A stretch of 64,000 nucleotides of DNA from an uncultured Oscillospiraceae bacterium (GTDB taxonomy: Bacteria; Bacillota; Clostridia; Oscillospirales; Oscillospiraceae). The translations under genes were made by a program, and so were the position numbers. The notes under the pieces are model-generated. The model worked only from the letters and a program-made list of their open reading frames with translations, was not told the DNA's origin and ran no database searches. The DNA lies in the NCBI GenBank assembly GCA_947626495.1, contig CANQSJ010000002.1:62001-126000 (forward strand), written 5' to 3'. This document shows, one piece after another, positions 23,587-33,462 of this stretch (positions are counted from its first letter, which is position 1; every line of letters starts with the position of its first letter).

Positions 23587-25208
23587 TCAATCGTACTCGA
23601 TGCCGTAGGTGGCGAACACCTCTCTGGCCAGAGTGACGGCCTCGGTGCCGTTATAATACATCATATTATACAGACTGGCGTCATAGCCCTCGCTGGTCTT
23701 GTCTGTTCCCATATATTTCCAAAACACAAAGGAGTCGGCGTCGATGCCGTCCTTATAGCCGCTGTCCAGCATGCCCGACGCCACGTCGGTGCCGATCCGC
23801 TGGGGCTCTTGGCCCGCTGCGCCCGCATGAGGCTGCCCGTCCAGCCGTCGTCCATATCCTGCATATAGAACACGCTCTGGCCGTCCCGGCTCATGTACAC
23901 GCTGTAGGTCGGCACCCCGGTGGCCAGCCGCTCGTTGGAGTCGTTTTCCACGTCGTACCAGTACAGCGAGCACGTGTACTCGTCGTCCGGGTCCTTGGTG
24001 TAGCAGATGGTCTTCGCGTCCCAGGAGACGTTGTACGCCTGCACGCCGCTGGCGATCTTCACGCTCTCTCCCAGCATGCTGCCCTCCACCGTCGCCGTGT
24101 AAAGGTCATCGTCCGACGTGAGGTAGAACATCCTGCCCTGGCAGATCTGGTAGTTATAAACGTCGGAGACCACCCGCTCCCGGTCGCCGTTGGCGTCCAC
24201 AAAGTAGACGCTGTTGGACGAATAGTTGTCCGGGGCGGTGCTCACCAGCACATACAGCCCGTCCTCCGGCGCGCTCTGGGCCTGCCGGAGGGGACCGTCG
24301 GCGGTGTACACTTCGGCGTTGTAGGCCATCTGGCTGCCCATCCGGGCGCTCACCGTCGGCTGGCCGGCGTGCCAGAAATAGAGGGTGTCCGACTGGGAGT
24401 CGGTCATGACGAAAAATTCCTTGTCCAGGGTGTGGAACAACGTGGGGCCGTAGGAGTAACTGTCCGTGCTGCCCAGCTTTTCCCGCTCGCCGTTATAGAA
24501 GCGGTAATAGGTGCTCTCGCTGTCGTAGCTCTCGGTGTAGTCGTTGTACTGCTCCGAGACGGTGACCCACACCGCTTCGGAACCGTCGTCGGAGACGTAG
24601 GTCATCCAGGGCTCGTCGGTATAGCTGGCCAGGTGCTCGGAGCCGTCCCCGTCCTCACGGTACAGCCGCACGTTCCCCTGTCCGTCCGCCAGCAGCATAT
24701 TCAGGGAGTTCTCGCTCATGGCGAAGCTCTCCACCTCTCCGGTCGCCTCCTCGTCCATGACCTCCACGGACGTGCCGGTCTCAAAGGAGTAGCGCCGCAC
24801 GCTCACGTGCTCATAGCCCTCGTCCCCGGTGATATACACCACCCCCGAGGAGCGCAGGTACACGCCCTGCACGTCGGTGCCGATCCGCGTGGAGGCCGCC
24901 GGGTCGTCGGCCGGCGCCCAGTAGAGGTCCCCGTCCGTCTCCAGCACCACCACGCGGCTCCGGTCCACGGTCAGTACCGCGGATTCCACGTCCCCGTCGA
25001 TCTCGATGACCGTGCCGTCCATCCGGGGGATGTACCCCGTTCCGTCCAGGCCCACCACGGCATCGATGGGCGCCGCCTCGGCCTCGGAGGCAGGCTCCGT
25101 CTTCCCAGCGGGGGCGGAGGCCGTCTGTCCGCCGTCGTCGCCGGACCCGCAGGCGGTCAGCCCCGCCAGCATTGCCAGCGCCAGCAGCAATGCAAACCAT
25201 CTTCTCAT
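23587..25208 (-). pseudogene. Beta-propeller-like lipoprotein with a frameshift near its 3' end
   Basis: The N-terminal frame runs from ATG 25208: a signal peptide with lipobox LTAC (Cys about residue 20), then about 430 residues of repeated beta-strand units (for example VYFVDANGDRERVVSDVYNYQICQ) like DUF5050 or propeller lipoproteins. Around 23795-23845 the reading frame must change. The original frame becomes Arg/Ala/Pro-rich and stops at 23661. The neighbouring frame continues naturally as QRIGTDVASGML ... ATYGIEYD to the stop at 23587, next to a good terminator. One inserted or deleted base explains this; it may be a real mutation or a sequence error. The function is unknown. Confidence 0.75.
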
Positions 25209-25264
25209 ATCCGTTCCCTCTCTTTTTGTCGTTTCTGCGCCCGCGGCGCTCTCTGTCTGTCCCT

Positions 25265-25294
25265 ACAATACACCCTGCCGTCCGGCAGTGTCAA
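25265..25294 (-). promoter_or_regulatory. Promoter of the propeller-like lipoprotein gene
   Basis: On the minus strand, TTGACA (25289-25294) and TATTGT (25265-25270) are 18 bases apart. The spacer contains the dyad CTGCCGGACGGCAG. Confidence 0.6.
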
Positions 25295-25347
25295 GTGCCG
25301 GCAGGCCGATCTCTCCGGCGGGCCGGAGCGCCCTGCCGGACACAGCG

Positions 25348-25377
25348 CGGCGGCCGGGGGATGGCCCCCGGCCGCCG
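25348..25377 (-). terminator. Strong GC hairpin after the TRAP permease gene
   Basis: A 13-bp perfect stem (25348-25360 with 25365-25377) lies 16 bases beyond the TRAP permease stop. It has no T run, so it may act as an mRNA 3' stabiliser rather than a simple terminator. Confidence 0.5.
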
Positions 25378-25392
25378 GTGCAAAAACGGATT

Positions 25393-27384
25393 TCAGGCCG
25401 CCGCAGGGGCGCCTTTTTTGTGGATAAAGGTCTGGTAGAGGAAGATGCCGGCCACCACCGCGAAGCCCACCACGTCGCTGACCGTTCCCGGATAGATCAG
25501 GAACAGGCCCGCCGCCAGGGCGATGATCCGCAGCGGCCAGGGCACGACGCCCTTCAGATAGCCCTCCAGCCCCACGCCCAGGGCCAGGATGCCCAGCACG
25601 GAGGTGATCGCCACCTGCACCACCTCAAAGGCGGTGGTGTCCACCAGCACCATGGCCGGGTTCATGGCCAGGATGTAGGGCACCACGAAGGCGGCGATGG
25701 CCAGCTTGGTGGCGTTGAAGGCGGTCTTCATGGGCGGGGCCTTGGCGATGGCGGAGCCGGCGTAGGCCGCCAGGGCCACCGGCGGGGTGATGTCCGCCAC
25801 GATGCCGAAGTAGAACACGAAGAAGTGGGCCGCCACGGGGGCGATGCCGATGGCGTCGCTCATGAGGATGGGGGCGCAGGTGGAGGCCATGATGCAGTAG
25901 TTGGCGGTGGTGGGCACGCCCATGCCCAGCACGATGCAGCACAGCATGGTGAGAAACAGGGCGACGATCAGGTGTCCGCCGGACACGGATACGATGGCGG
26001 AGATGAGCTTGGAGGCCAGGCCCGTCATGTTGATGCACCCGGAGATGACGCCGGCCATGCCGCAGGCCGCGGCCACGGTGATGCAGCTCTTGGCCCCGGC
26101 GGCCAGCGCGTCGAAGAAGACGGCCGGGGTCATGCGGGCGTCCTTGTTGAACAGGCTCACCACCACGGCCGCCACGATGGACACCGCCGCGGAGAAGGCC
26201 ATGGTCCGGGTGCCGCTGGACACCAGCCACACCAGGATCACCAGGGGCAGCAGCAGATAGATCTTGCCGATCAGGTGGCCGAACTTGGGCAGCTCCTCCC
26301 GGGGGATGCCCTTCAGCCCCTGCCTCTGCGCCTCCAGATGCACGCAGATGAAGATGCCCAGAAAATACAGCACCGCCGGCAATATGGCCCGGACGATGAT
26401 GTTGGAGTAGGGCACGCCCACATATTCCGCCATGAGGAAGGCCGCCGCGCCCATGATGGGGGGCATGATCTGTCCGCCGGTGGAGGCGGCCGCCTCCACA
26501 GCCCCGGCGAACTCTCCCTTGTAGCCGGTCTTCTTCATCATGGGGATGGTGACGGAGCCGGTGGTGACCGTGTTGCCCACGGAGGAGCCGGACACCATGC
26601 CGCACAGAGCGGAGGAGATCACCGCCACCTTGGCCGGGCCGCCGGAGGAGGAGCCCGCCACGCAGTTGGCCAGGTTGATGAAGAAGTCGCTGATGCCGGT
26701 GCGCTCCAAAAACGCGCCGAAAATGATGAACACCACGATGAACTTGGCGCACACCTGGATGGGCGTGGTGAGCACGCCGGTGGTCTGATAAAACAGCCCG
26801 ATGGTCACCTGCCGCACCGCCCGGACCGGGCCGAAGCCCCGGCCGAACCAGTAATAGTACAGCGCATAGATGAGAAACACGCCCGCCACGCACAGGATGG
26901 GCAGACCCACGCTCCGGCGGCACAGCTCTACCACCGCCAGCAGGCCCACGATGCCGATGGCGATCTCGTAGGTCTTGATGTTCATGACGCCCACCCGCAT
27001 GGTCAGGTCCTTGGCGTTGACCACCACGTAGAAGAACGCCGCCGCCCCGGCGAGCATGATGATCCAGTCGTACCAGGGCATGGAGTTGACCTTCTGGGGC
27101 CCCTTCTTCACCGGGAAGGTGAGATAGCCGATGACGATGATGCACCCCAGGAAGGAGGGATAGCGGATCAGATCCAGCCAGGTGGCGAACAGGGTCACAT
27201 AGATGGAGAACAGGGAGAAGGCGGCCAGCGCCGCGGCCACGGCCCACTTCTGCCATCCCTCCCAGAGGCGGGTGTTGGACTCTCGGTCGTATTTTTTCAT
27301 CACCGCCTCCACATCGGCGGCGGAACCGGTGGCGGTGTCCTCCTCCGGTTCGGGAGGTATCATGGTCTTCTTCTCCTCTGCCAT
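25393..27384 (-). CDS. TRAP transporter fused permease (DctQM-like, TAXI system)
   Basis: The start at ATG 27384 behind AAAGGAG gives 663 residues. It is a polytopic membrane protein with about 16-18 hydrophobic helices. An N-terminal four-helix DctQ-like part is fused to a 12-helix DctM-like part with the family signatures GTFLERTGISDF-like GAFLERTGISDFF, VSGSSVGNTVTTGSVTIP and GGQIMPPIMGAAAFLMAEY. TRAP transporters import organic acids using an ion gradient. The gene lies 146 bases after its solute-binding partner. The substrate cannot be told from sequence; TAXI systems often take glutamate or dicarboxylates. Confidence 0.9.
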   Translation of the reverse strand: MAEEKKTMIPPEPEEDTATGSAADVEAVMKKYDRESNTRLWEGWQKWAVAAALAAFSLFSIYVTLFATWLDLIRYPSFLGCIIVIGYLTFPVKKGPQKVNSMPWYDWIIMLAGAAAFFYVVVNAKDLTMRVGVMNIKTYEIAIGIVGLLAVVELCRRSVGLPILCVAGVFLIYALYYYWFGRGFGPVRAVRQVTIGLFYQTTGVLTTPIQVCAKFIVVFIIFGAFLERTGISDFFINLANCVAGSSSGGPAKVAVISSALCGMVSGSSVGNTVTTGSVTIPMMKKTGYKGEFAGAVEAAASTGGQIMPPIMGAAAFLMAEYVGVPYSNIIVRAILPAVLYFLGIFICVHLEAQRQGLKGIPREELPKFGHLIGKIYLLLPLVILVWLVSSGTRTMAFSAAVSIVAAVVVSLFNKDARMTPAVFFDALAAGAKSCITVAAACGMAGVISGCINMTGLASKLISAIVSVSGGHLIVALFLTMLCCIVLGMGVPTTANYCIMASTCAPILMSDAIGIAPVAAHFFVFYFGIVADITPPVALAAYAGSAIAKAPPMKTAFNATKLAIAAFVVPYILAMNPAMVLVDTTAFEVVQVAITSVLGILALGVGLEGYLKGVVPWPLRIIALAAGLFLIYPGTVSDVVGFAVVAGIFLYQTFIHKKGAPAAA

Positions 27385-27530
27385 AGGGCGCTCCTTTCTT
27401 GCGCGGGATACATGGTCGCGCGCCATAGGGCGCGGTGCGCGGCCATCTGTCCCGCAAACGGTCTTATTTCATGGGTGCCGCGGCGGGCAGGCCCGCCGCG
27501 GCATCCGCTTCATTTTTTCACAGGCTGGAG

Positions 27531-28547
27531 TTACTCGGCTACGTCGACCTCGATGCCATGCTCGGCGTAGAACTTGGCGGCGCCGGGGGAGAAGGGAGCG
27601 GCCAGGCCCTCGGTGGCGAAGGTCAGGTCAAGCAGGTTGCCCATGCTGTGCAGCTCGGCGATGGCGTCCTTGTTGGCCGGGTCCAGAATGGTGGACACGA
27701 TGGCGTAGGCCAGATCGTCGTCGATGTCGGCGCGGGCGATGAGGGTGGCCTTCACGCAGATGGTGGTGGCGTCCTCGTCAAAGCCGCTGTAGGTGCCCGC
27801 GGGCACGGTGTAGGAGTTGTACCAGGGGTTGGCCTCCAGCAACTTGGCCATGTGCTCATCGTCGATGGAGATGAGGTACATATCCTTGGTGGCGGCCAGG
27901 TCGGTAATCGCCCCGGTGGGAGGGCCGGCGGAGATGACGGCGGCGGCGATCTTGTTATCCTTCAGGCTGTCCACGGAGTCCTGGAAGGACTGGTACACGG
28001 GGTTGATGTCGTCGATGGTCATGTCATAGGCGGCCAGGATATCGATGGTGTTGAAGTTGGTGCCGGAGCCGGTGTCGCCCACGCAGACGTCCTTGCCCTT
28101 CAGGTCGGCCACGGACTTGATGCTCGGGTCGCAGGTGACGATCTGCACCGCCTCGGGATACAGCGCGCCCAGGGTGACGAAGCTGGTGACAGCCCCGGAC
28201 TCCTCGTAGGTGTTCTCGCCGTTATAGGCGTAATACATCACGTCGGACTGGATCAGGCCCAGGTCGTACAGGCCGGAGTCGATGCCGGCGATGTTGGCGG
28301 CGGAGCCGCCGCTCTCGTTGACGACCATCTTCACTCCGGTCTTATCCTCCAGGAAGGTGGACAGCACGCCGGAGAAGGCGTAATAGGTGCCGCTGGAGCC
28401 GCCGGTACCGATGGACAGGCTGGTGCCGGAGACGGACGCGTCATCGCCCTTGTCGGCGGAGTCGCCGGCGTCGCTGCCGGAGCCGCCGCAGGCCGCCAGA
28501 GACAGGACCATCAGCAGGGCGAGCAAGAGTGCAAGAAGCTTTTTCAT
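27531..28547 (-). CDS. TAXI-family TRAP solute-binding lipoprotein
   Basis: This 338-residue lipoprotein has a lipobox ending in LAACG (Cys about residue 20). TAXI-family marks are SLSIGTGGSSGTYYAFSG (about 44-61), ESGGSAANIAGIDSGLYDLGLIQSD and LKGKDVCVGDTGSGTN. It binds the substrate outside the cell and hands it to the fused permease encoded next on the strand. It has its own promoter and an AGGAGG-type ribosome site. No DctQ gene is needed because it is fused to the permease. Confidence 0.92.
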   Translation of the reverse strand: MKKLLALLLALLMVLSLAACGGSGSDAGDSADKGDDASVSGTSLSIGTGGSSGTYYAFSGVLSTFLEDKTGVKMVVNESGGSAANIAGIDSGLYDLGLIQSDVMYYAYNGENTYEESGAVTSFVTLGALYPEAVQIVTCDPSIKSVADLKGKDVCVGDTGSGTNFNTIDILAAYDMTIDDINPVYQSFQDSVDSLKDNKIAAAVISAGPPTGAITDLAATKDMYLISIDDEHMAKLLEANPWYNSYTVPAGTYSGFDEDATTICVKATLIARADIDDDLAYAIVSTILDPANKDAIAELHSMGNLLDLTFATEGLAAPFSPGAAKFYAEHGIEVDVAE

Positions 28548-28615
28548 GTTGTATATCCTCCCAATGTTTTTCGGGTTTATGCAGCTTTTCGTTTCCGATT
28601 CTGCAATGTACGCCC

Positions 28616-28644
28616 ATTATATGCCCCGCGTTTCGATATTTCAA
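28616..28644 (-). promoter_or_regulatory. Promoter of the TAXI-TRAP operon
   Basis: On the minus strand, TTGAAA (28639-28644) and TATAAT (28616-28621) are 17 bases apart. The leader is about 65 bases. Confidence 0.75.
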
Positions 28645-28737
28645 GGGAAAAATGAAATTTTCCCTGTTCACATCCTGCAAATTATCCATTCTGCCCAACC
28701 CCGTCCCGGCCGCGCGCCGATTTTTGGTACAGTTGAC

Positions 28738-28768
28738 GGCGCCCCGGGGCTCTCACCCCCGGGGCGCC
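28738..28768 (-). terminator. Hairpin after the Bce-type permease gene
   Basis: A 12-bp perfect stem (28738-28749 with 28757-28768) lies 16 bases after the stop of the permease gene. No T run follows. Confidence 0.5.
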
Positions 28769-28784
28769 TGGGTCATTCTTCCTT

Positions 28785-30782
28785 TTACCGGCCCACCAGC
28801 CGGGCATAGACCCGCTCCGTCAGCAGGTATACCGCCGCGTACAGCGCCGCGAAGGCCGCCGCCGCGCCCAGGGTGCAGACGAGAAACAGGCCCGTGTCGT
28901 GCATGTCCCACAGCTCCAGCAGCCGGTCCACCAGGGGGAAGGCCGCCGCCGTATGGCAGAAGGCGGTGACCAGCGGCAGGAAGAACACCAGCAGGATCTG
29001 GCTGCGGATGGACCGGCGGACCAGGGCGTCGTCCATGCCCACCTTCCGCATGACGGCGAACCGCTCCCGGTCCTCATAGCCCTCGGACACCTGCTTGTAA
29101 TAGATCAGCAGCGCCGCCCCGCCCAGGAACAGCACCCCCAAAAACAGGCCCAAAAACAGCAGCGAGCCGTATTCCGCCAGCAGACCGCCTCTGGCTTCCC
29201 CCACGTTCCGGCTGTTGTCGGCGAAGGACCCCTCGTGGGTGTGATGGTCCAAAACATACCGGCGGATGACGTCCAGACACGCTTGGGTGTCCTCCCCCGC
29301 AGGCAGGTCGAAGTCCAGGCAGTTGTAGACGAAGGTGCCGAAGCCGCAGCTGTAGTGGGGATCGCCCGCCCGATAGTCCTCGGCCTCGAGCCGCAGCGCC
29401 GCGATGGCGTCGGCGTCCGCCGCCACCACCAGCTGCTGGCCCTCCCACCGGAGCATCGGTTCCTCCAGCCCGAGCGCCTGGGTCAGATACGCCGCCGCCG
29501 GATCGTCCCGCTCCAGATGCCCCGCCACGTCGAAGGCGGTGTCCATGACCTGCAGCGTGTCCGAACCGGCGGTGGTCAGCACCTGCCCCGGCGCCAGATC
29601 CACCGGCCGGCCGGTGATGGCCTCGTAGCTGTCCCCGTCCAGAAAGTACAGATTGACGGCGTTGACCACTCTGTCGTCGTCCCAGCCGTACTGCCACCAG
29701 GTATAGCGGACCGTCTCCTCCGGGTGGTAGCCCGCCGCCCGGGCCTCCTCCAGCGCTCCGTCCAGGAGCCCGTCCCAGTCGTTCTCCACAGTGCTGCCGA
29801 ATTCGCACATCACGTCCCGGATGAAATACCTGCCCAGGTTGCTCTCCAGCCCCATGCGCAGGCACACCGTGCTGGACACCATCACCAGCACCGCCGTGGA
29901 CAATATGCAGATGATGGCCAGGCCCGCGGCGTTGCGGCCCATGCGGTGGATCAGGCCGGACACGGACACGAAGTGCCGGGCCTTGTAGTAATAACCCTTC
30001 CACCGGCGCAGCAGCTTCAGCGCCGTCACCGTCCCGGCCAGGAACAGGGCGAAGGTACCCCCGATCACCAGCAGCACCGCCGCGAAAAACCACAGGATGT
30101 CCTCCGGCGTCACGGACTGCATCAGCGCCGGCCGGCCGATGGCGATGCCGTAGCCCGCCCCCAGCAGAATGATCCCCACCAAGGCGATGAACCAACGGGA
30201 TTTTGGTTCTCTATCCCCCACATTGCTCTTTATCAGCAGCTCAGATGGCTTTGTATGCCCCACCCGCACCGCATTGGCGGCGAAGATCAGCCCCAGGATG
30301 AGGGCGAACACCCCCGCCGTCAGGGCCAGGCACCGGCCGTAGATCACCGGCCCCGCGTAGGGCATGCCCGACAGCTTCGCCAGGATCATCAGCAGCAGCC
30401 GGTCCAGCAGCACCCCCATGGCCAGGCCAGCCCCCACGCCCATGGCGGCGGTGAAGGCCGTCTCCCAGGCCAGCAGCCGGGTCATGTTGGACCGGTCCAG
30501 GCCCAGCACCGCGTACAGGCCGAACTCCCGGCCCCGCTGCTTCATAAGAAAGCCGTTGGTGTAAAACAAAAATCCGCCGCACACCAGGGCCAGCACCGCC
30601 GTGCACAGCTGCATGATCAGCCGCACGTCCCCGGGGTCGGCCATGCCCGCCGGGTCGCCGGTGGTGGCCAGGATATAAAACCCCGCCGCGGCCCCGGCCA
30701 CGGTGAGCAGATAGGGCACGTACAGCCGCCGGTTTTTCCGGATGCAGTCCCAGGCCAGCCGGGGAAAGAACCTCTTATCCAT
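28785..30782 (-). CDS. FtsX-like ABC permease, BceB type
   Basis: The start at ATG 30782 follows GGGAGG and gives 665 residues. It has the ten-helix BceB layout: one helix near the N-terminus, a three-helix FtsX block (about 50-170), further helices to about 290, a large extracellular domain (about 310-520) and three C-terminal helices. Bce permeases sense and remove bacitracin-like or lantibiotic peptides and signal to the partner kinase. It overlaps the ATPase gene by 8 bases and is the last of four genes (regulator, kinase, ATPase, permease). Confidence 0.88.
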   Translation of the reverse strand: MDKRFFPRLAWDCIRKNRRLYVPYLLTVAGAAAGFYILATTGDPAGMADPGDVRLIMQLCTAVLALVCGGFLFYTNGFLMKQRGREFGLYAVLGLDRSNMTRLLAWETAFTAAMGVGAGLAMGVLLDRLLLMILAKLSGMPYAGPVIYGRCLALTAGVFALILGLIFAANAVRVGHTKPSELLIKSNVGDREPKSRWFIALVGIILLGAGYGIAIGRPALMQSVTPEDILWFFAAVLLVIGGTFALFLAGTVTALKLLRRWKGYYYKARHFVSVSGLIHRMGRNAAGLAIICILSTAVLVMVSSTVCLRMGLESNLGRYFIRDVMCEFGSTVENDWDGLLDGALEEARAAGYHPEETVRYTWWQYGWDDDRVVNAVNLYFLDGDSYEAITGRPVDLAPGQVLTTAGSDTLQVMDTAFDVAGHLERDDPAAAYLTQALGLEEPMLRWEGQQLVVAADADAIAALRLEAEDYRAGDPHYSCGFGTFVYNCLDFDLPAGEDTQACLDVIRRYVLDHHTHEGSFADNSRNVGEARGGLLAEYGSLLFLGLFLGVLFLGGAALLIYYKQVSEGYEDRERFAVMRKVGMDDALVRRSIRSQILLVFFLPLVTAFCHTAAAFPLVDRLLELWDMHDTGLFLVCTLGAAAAFAALYAAVYLLTERVYARLVGR

Positions 30783-31539
30783 CGTCCCGTCCTCCCGCCA
30801 TCGCCGTGAGGGCATCGGAGATCCGGCCGTAGAACCGGACCCGGTCGTCGGCGCCCCGGAACAGCTGATGATAGAGCGTCCCGTCCTTGATGAACAGCAC
30901 CCGCCCCGCGTGGCTGGCGGCCTTCACCGAGTGGGTCGCCATGAGCACGGTCTGGCCGGCGGTATTGACGGCGTCCAGCAGCGCCAGCAGGGCGTCGGAG
31001 CTGACGGAGTCCAGCGCCCCGGTGGGCTCGTCCGCCAGCACCAGCCGGGGCGAGAGGATCAGCGCCCGGGCCACGGCGGCGCGCTGCTTCTGGCCCCCGG
31101 AGACCTCGTAGGGGTATTTGGACAGGATATCCCCGATGCCCAGCTTTTTCGCCAGGGGCGGCAGGGCGGCCTCCATCTCCTCCCGGCTCTTCCCCGCCAG
31201 CACCATGGGCAGGAGAATGTTGTCCCGGAGGTTAAAGGTGTCCAGCAGGTTGAACTCCTGGAACACGAACCCCAGGTTCTCCCGGCGGAAGGCCGCCAGC
31301 TCCCGCTCCGGCACGGCGGCGGTGTCCCGTCCGTCCAGACGGACCGTGCCCGCGGTGGGCCGGTCCAGCGTCGCCACCACGTTGAGCAGCGTGGTCTTGC
31401 CGGAGCCGGACTCCCCCATCACCGCCGCGAACTGGCCCTCCTCCAGGGAAAAGCTCACGCCGGTGAGGGCGTGCACCGCCTGTCCGCCGTAGCGGGCGGT
31501 GTATGTCTTTTTCAGATCTTCCACTTCCAAAAGCGCCAT
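30775..31539 (-). CDS. ABC transporter ATP-binding protein, BceA type
   Basis: The second ATG (31539) is preferred because the first, two codons upstream, is only 3 bases from GGAGG. The 254-residue protein has Walker A GESGSGKTT, Q-loop EFNLLDTFNLRDN, signature VSGGQKQRAAVARAL, Walker B LVLADEPTGALD and switch His in LMATHS. These match MacB/BceA ATPases. It powers the FtsX-like permease with which its gene overlaps. It lies about 100 bases after the kinase gene. Confidence 0.93.
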   Translation of the reverse strand: MALLEVEDLKKTYTARYGGQAVHALTGVSFSLEEGQFAAVMGESGSGKTTLLNVVATLDRPTAGTVRLDGRDTAAVPERELAAFRRENLGFVFQEFNLLDTFNLRDNILLPMVLAGKSREEMEAALPPLAKKLGIGDILSKYPYEVSGGQKQRAAVARALILSPRLVLADEPTGALDSVSSDALLALLDAVNTAGQTVLMATHSVKAASHAGRVLFIKDGTLYHQLFRGADDRVRFYGRISDALTAMAGGRDDG

Positions 31540-31642
31540 AGTCATCGACCTCCTTCGGCCCTATTATGACCTGGGCGGGAAAGCGGTGCCATCGCTTTGG
31601 CTTACACTTTCCCGCCCCTGGCTTACATTCCTGTCATGTTTC

Positions 31643-32623
31643 TCACTCCACGCCCACGTCCCGCTCCGTCAGATCGATCCGGACCTGGGTCCCCTCCCCC
31701 GGCCGGGACCGGATGCAGATGCGGTGGCCCAGCATGCGGCACACCCGCCGGCACAGATACAGCCCGATCCCCGTGGACCGCTCCTCCCGCCGGCCGTTGA
31801 AGCCGGTGTAGCCCTTTTCGAACACCATGGGCAGATCCTCCGGCGCGATGCCCACGCCCGTGTCCCGGATCACCAGCACCGGCCCCGGCTCGGCGTATAC
31901 GCGCACGCTGCCCTTGGGGGTGTACTTCAGGGCGTTGGAGAGGACCTGCTCAATGACGAAGCCCAGCCACTTCTCGTCGGTGATCGCCTGCGCCGCCAGG
32001 GGCCGATAGTCCAGCGCCACCCCACGGCGGATGAACCATCCGGCGTATTTGCGCACCGCCCGGCGCACGATGGCATCCAGGTCGTACCGGGCCAGCACCA
32101 GATCCCTTCCCCCGTCCAGCCGCAGATAGCCCAGGGCCATCTCCGCGTACTGCTCCACCCGGAACAGCTGGTTTTTCATCTCCCCCCGGTCCGGCGTCTG
32201 CTCGTCCAGCAGCAGGGCCATCCCGGCGATGGGGGTCTTGATCTGGTGGACCCAGGCGGTGAACCAGTCCAGCCGGTCGGTCACGGCCCGGCTGTCCTCC
32301 GCCGCCCGGCGGTCCATCTCGGCGCGCATGGCGACCACCAGGCGCTGATACGCCGCCTCCAGCCCGTCCCCCGGCTCCGGCAGCTCCGCCGGCAGCGACA
32401 CGTCCCGCAGCGCCCGGTCCAGGGCCCGGCGCCGGGCCGCGTAACGGCCGTACCCGATCCCCAGGCAGACGAGCCCCGCCGCCCCGCACAGCACCGCCGC
32501 GTATCCCACCGCCGGCGCCGGCGTCCCCGCCAGATAGGCCACCAGGGCGAATATCCCCGCGAACAGCGCCGTCAGCGCCGCCGGCACGGCATTTTGCCGC
32601 AGATAGGAACCCACCATCGTCAT
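31643..32623 (-). CDS. Intramembrane-sensing histidine kinase, BceS type
   Basis: ATG 32623 overlaps the response-regulator stop (ATGA); the protein has 326 residues. Two transmembrane helices (about 12-55) are separated by only a few residues, leaving no real sensor domain, as in BceS kinases that sense through their transporter. The phosphoacceptor is in WVHQIKTPI (about residue 125). The ATPase domain shows NALKYTPKG (N box), IRDTGVGIAPEDLP and STGIGLYLCRRV. It likely phosphorylates the adjacent OmpR-type regulator in response to peptide antibiotics. Confidence 0.92.
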   Translation of the reverse strand: MTMVGSYLRQNAVPAALTALFAGIFALVAYLAGTPAPAVGYAAVLCGAAGLVCLGIGYGRYAARRRALDRALRDVSLPAELPEPGDGLEAAYQRLVVAMRAEMDRRAAEDSRAVTDRLDWFTAWVHQIKTPIAGMALLLDEQTPDRGEMKNQLFRVEQYAEMALGYLRLDGGRDLVLARYDLDAIVRRAVRKYAGWFIRRGVALDYRPLAAQAITDEKWLGFVIEQVLSNALKYTPKGSVRVYAEPGPVLVIRDTGVGIAPEDLPMVFEKGYTGFNGRREERSTGIGLYLCRRVCRMLGHRICIRSRPGEGTQVRIDLTERDVGVE

Positions 32624-33297
32624 CGCTCCTCCACCATATAGCCCACGCCCTTTTTCGTCACGATGAACCCCTCCAGGCCCGCCGCCTCCAGCCGCCGCCG
32701 GAGCCGGGCCACGTTCACCGTCAGGGTGTTCTCGTCCACAAAGCTGTCCGTCTGCCACAGCTTCTCCATCAGCGCCTCCCGCGTGACGATCCGGCCCTTG
32801 TTGGCCATGAGGGTCTCCAGGATGCGGTAGTCGTTTTTCGTCAGTTCGATCCGCTCGCCGCCGAAGGCGAGACTGGCGTCGGCGGTGTTCAGCACCGCGC
32901 CCCGGGCCTGGAGCACCGTCAGCGGCGCCTGGAAGTCGTATGCCCGGCGGAGCACCGCCTGCACCTTCGCCATCAGCACCTCCCGGTCGAAGGGCTTGGC
33001 GATGAAATCGTCCCCGCCCATGTCCATGGCCATGACGATGTTCATCTTGTCCGAGGCCGAGGACAGAAACACGATGGGCACCCGCGACTCCGCCCGCATC
33101 TGCCGGCACCAGTGGTAGCCGTTATAATAGGGCAGCCCGATGTCCATCAGCACCAGCTGCGGGGCGAAGGCGCGAAACGCCTCCATCACCCGGCGCAGAT
33201 CCTCCGCCCGGCGGACCTGAAAGCCCCAGCTGGACAGGATCGCCTCCAGCCGGGAGGCGATCAGCTCGTCGTCCTCCACCAGGAACACCTTATACAT
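32620..33297 (-). CDS. OmpR-family response regulator, BceR type
   Basis: ATG 33297 is chosen because AAGGAGG lies 8 bases upstream; it gives 225 residues. The receiver domain (about 1-115) has the acidic pocket EDD, the phospho-acceptor Asp in LVLMDIGLP and a switch Lys in FIAKPFD. The winged-helix domain (about 125-222) contains LTKNDYRILETLMANKGRIV and RLRRRLEA. It leads the module and probably activates the ABC genes; no direct-repeat binding site was recognised near the ATPase gene. Confidence 0.92.
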   Translation of the reverse strand: MYKVFLVEDDELIASRLEAILSSWGFQVRRAEDLRRVMEAFRAFAPQLVLMDIGLPYYNGYHWCRQMRAESRVPIVFLSSASDKMNIVMAMDMGGDDFIAKPFDREVLMAKVQAVLRRAYDFQAPLTVLQARGAVLNTADASLAFGGERIELTKNDYRILETLMANKGRIVTREALMEKLWQTDSFVDENTLTVNVARLRRRLEAAGLEGFIVTKKGVGYMVEER

Positions 33298-33391
33298 CCG
33301 GCCCACCTCCTTCCCTCCAGTTTACCAGACGGCCCGGGCGGTTTCCACCCCTCCCGCCTAACAATTTTGTCACCTTCCCCGCCCCCCGCGA

Positions 33392-33419
33392 TTGACATTT
33401 CCCGCCGTCAAGATATAAT
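33392..33419 (+). promoter_or_regulatory. Promoter of the alpha-hydroxy-acid oxidase gene
   Basis: TTGACA (33392-33397) and a perfect TATAAT (33414-33419) are 16 bases apart. Confidence 0.75.
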
Positions 33420-33462
33420 GAAGCTATCTTTTTTTACTTTATACATAAAGGAGCGCTCGACC

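Noticed and set aside
25006-27570. Open frame of 854 codons rich in His and Gly antisense to the TRAP permease
   Set aside because: Composition is that of a shadow frame (His/Gly/Asp repeats) over a clearly coding opposite strand.
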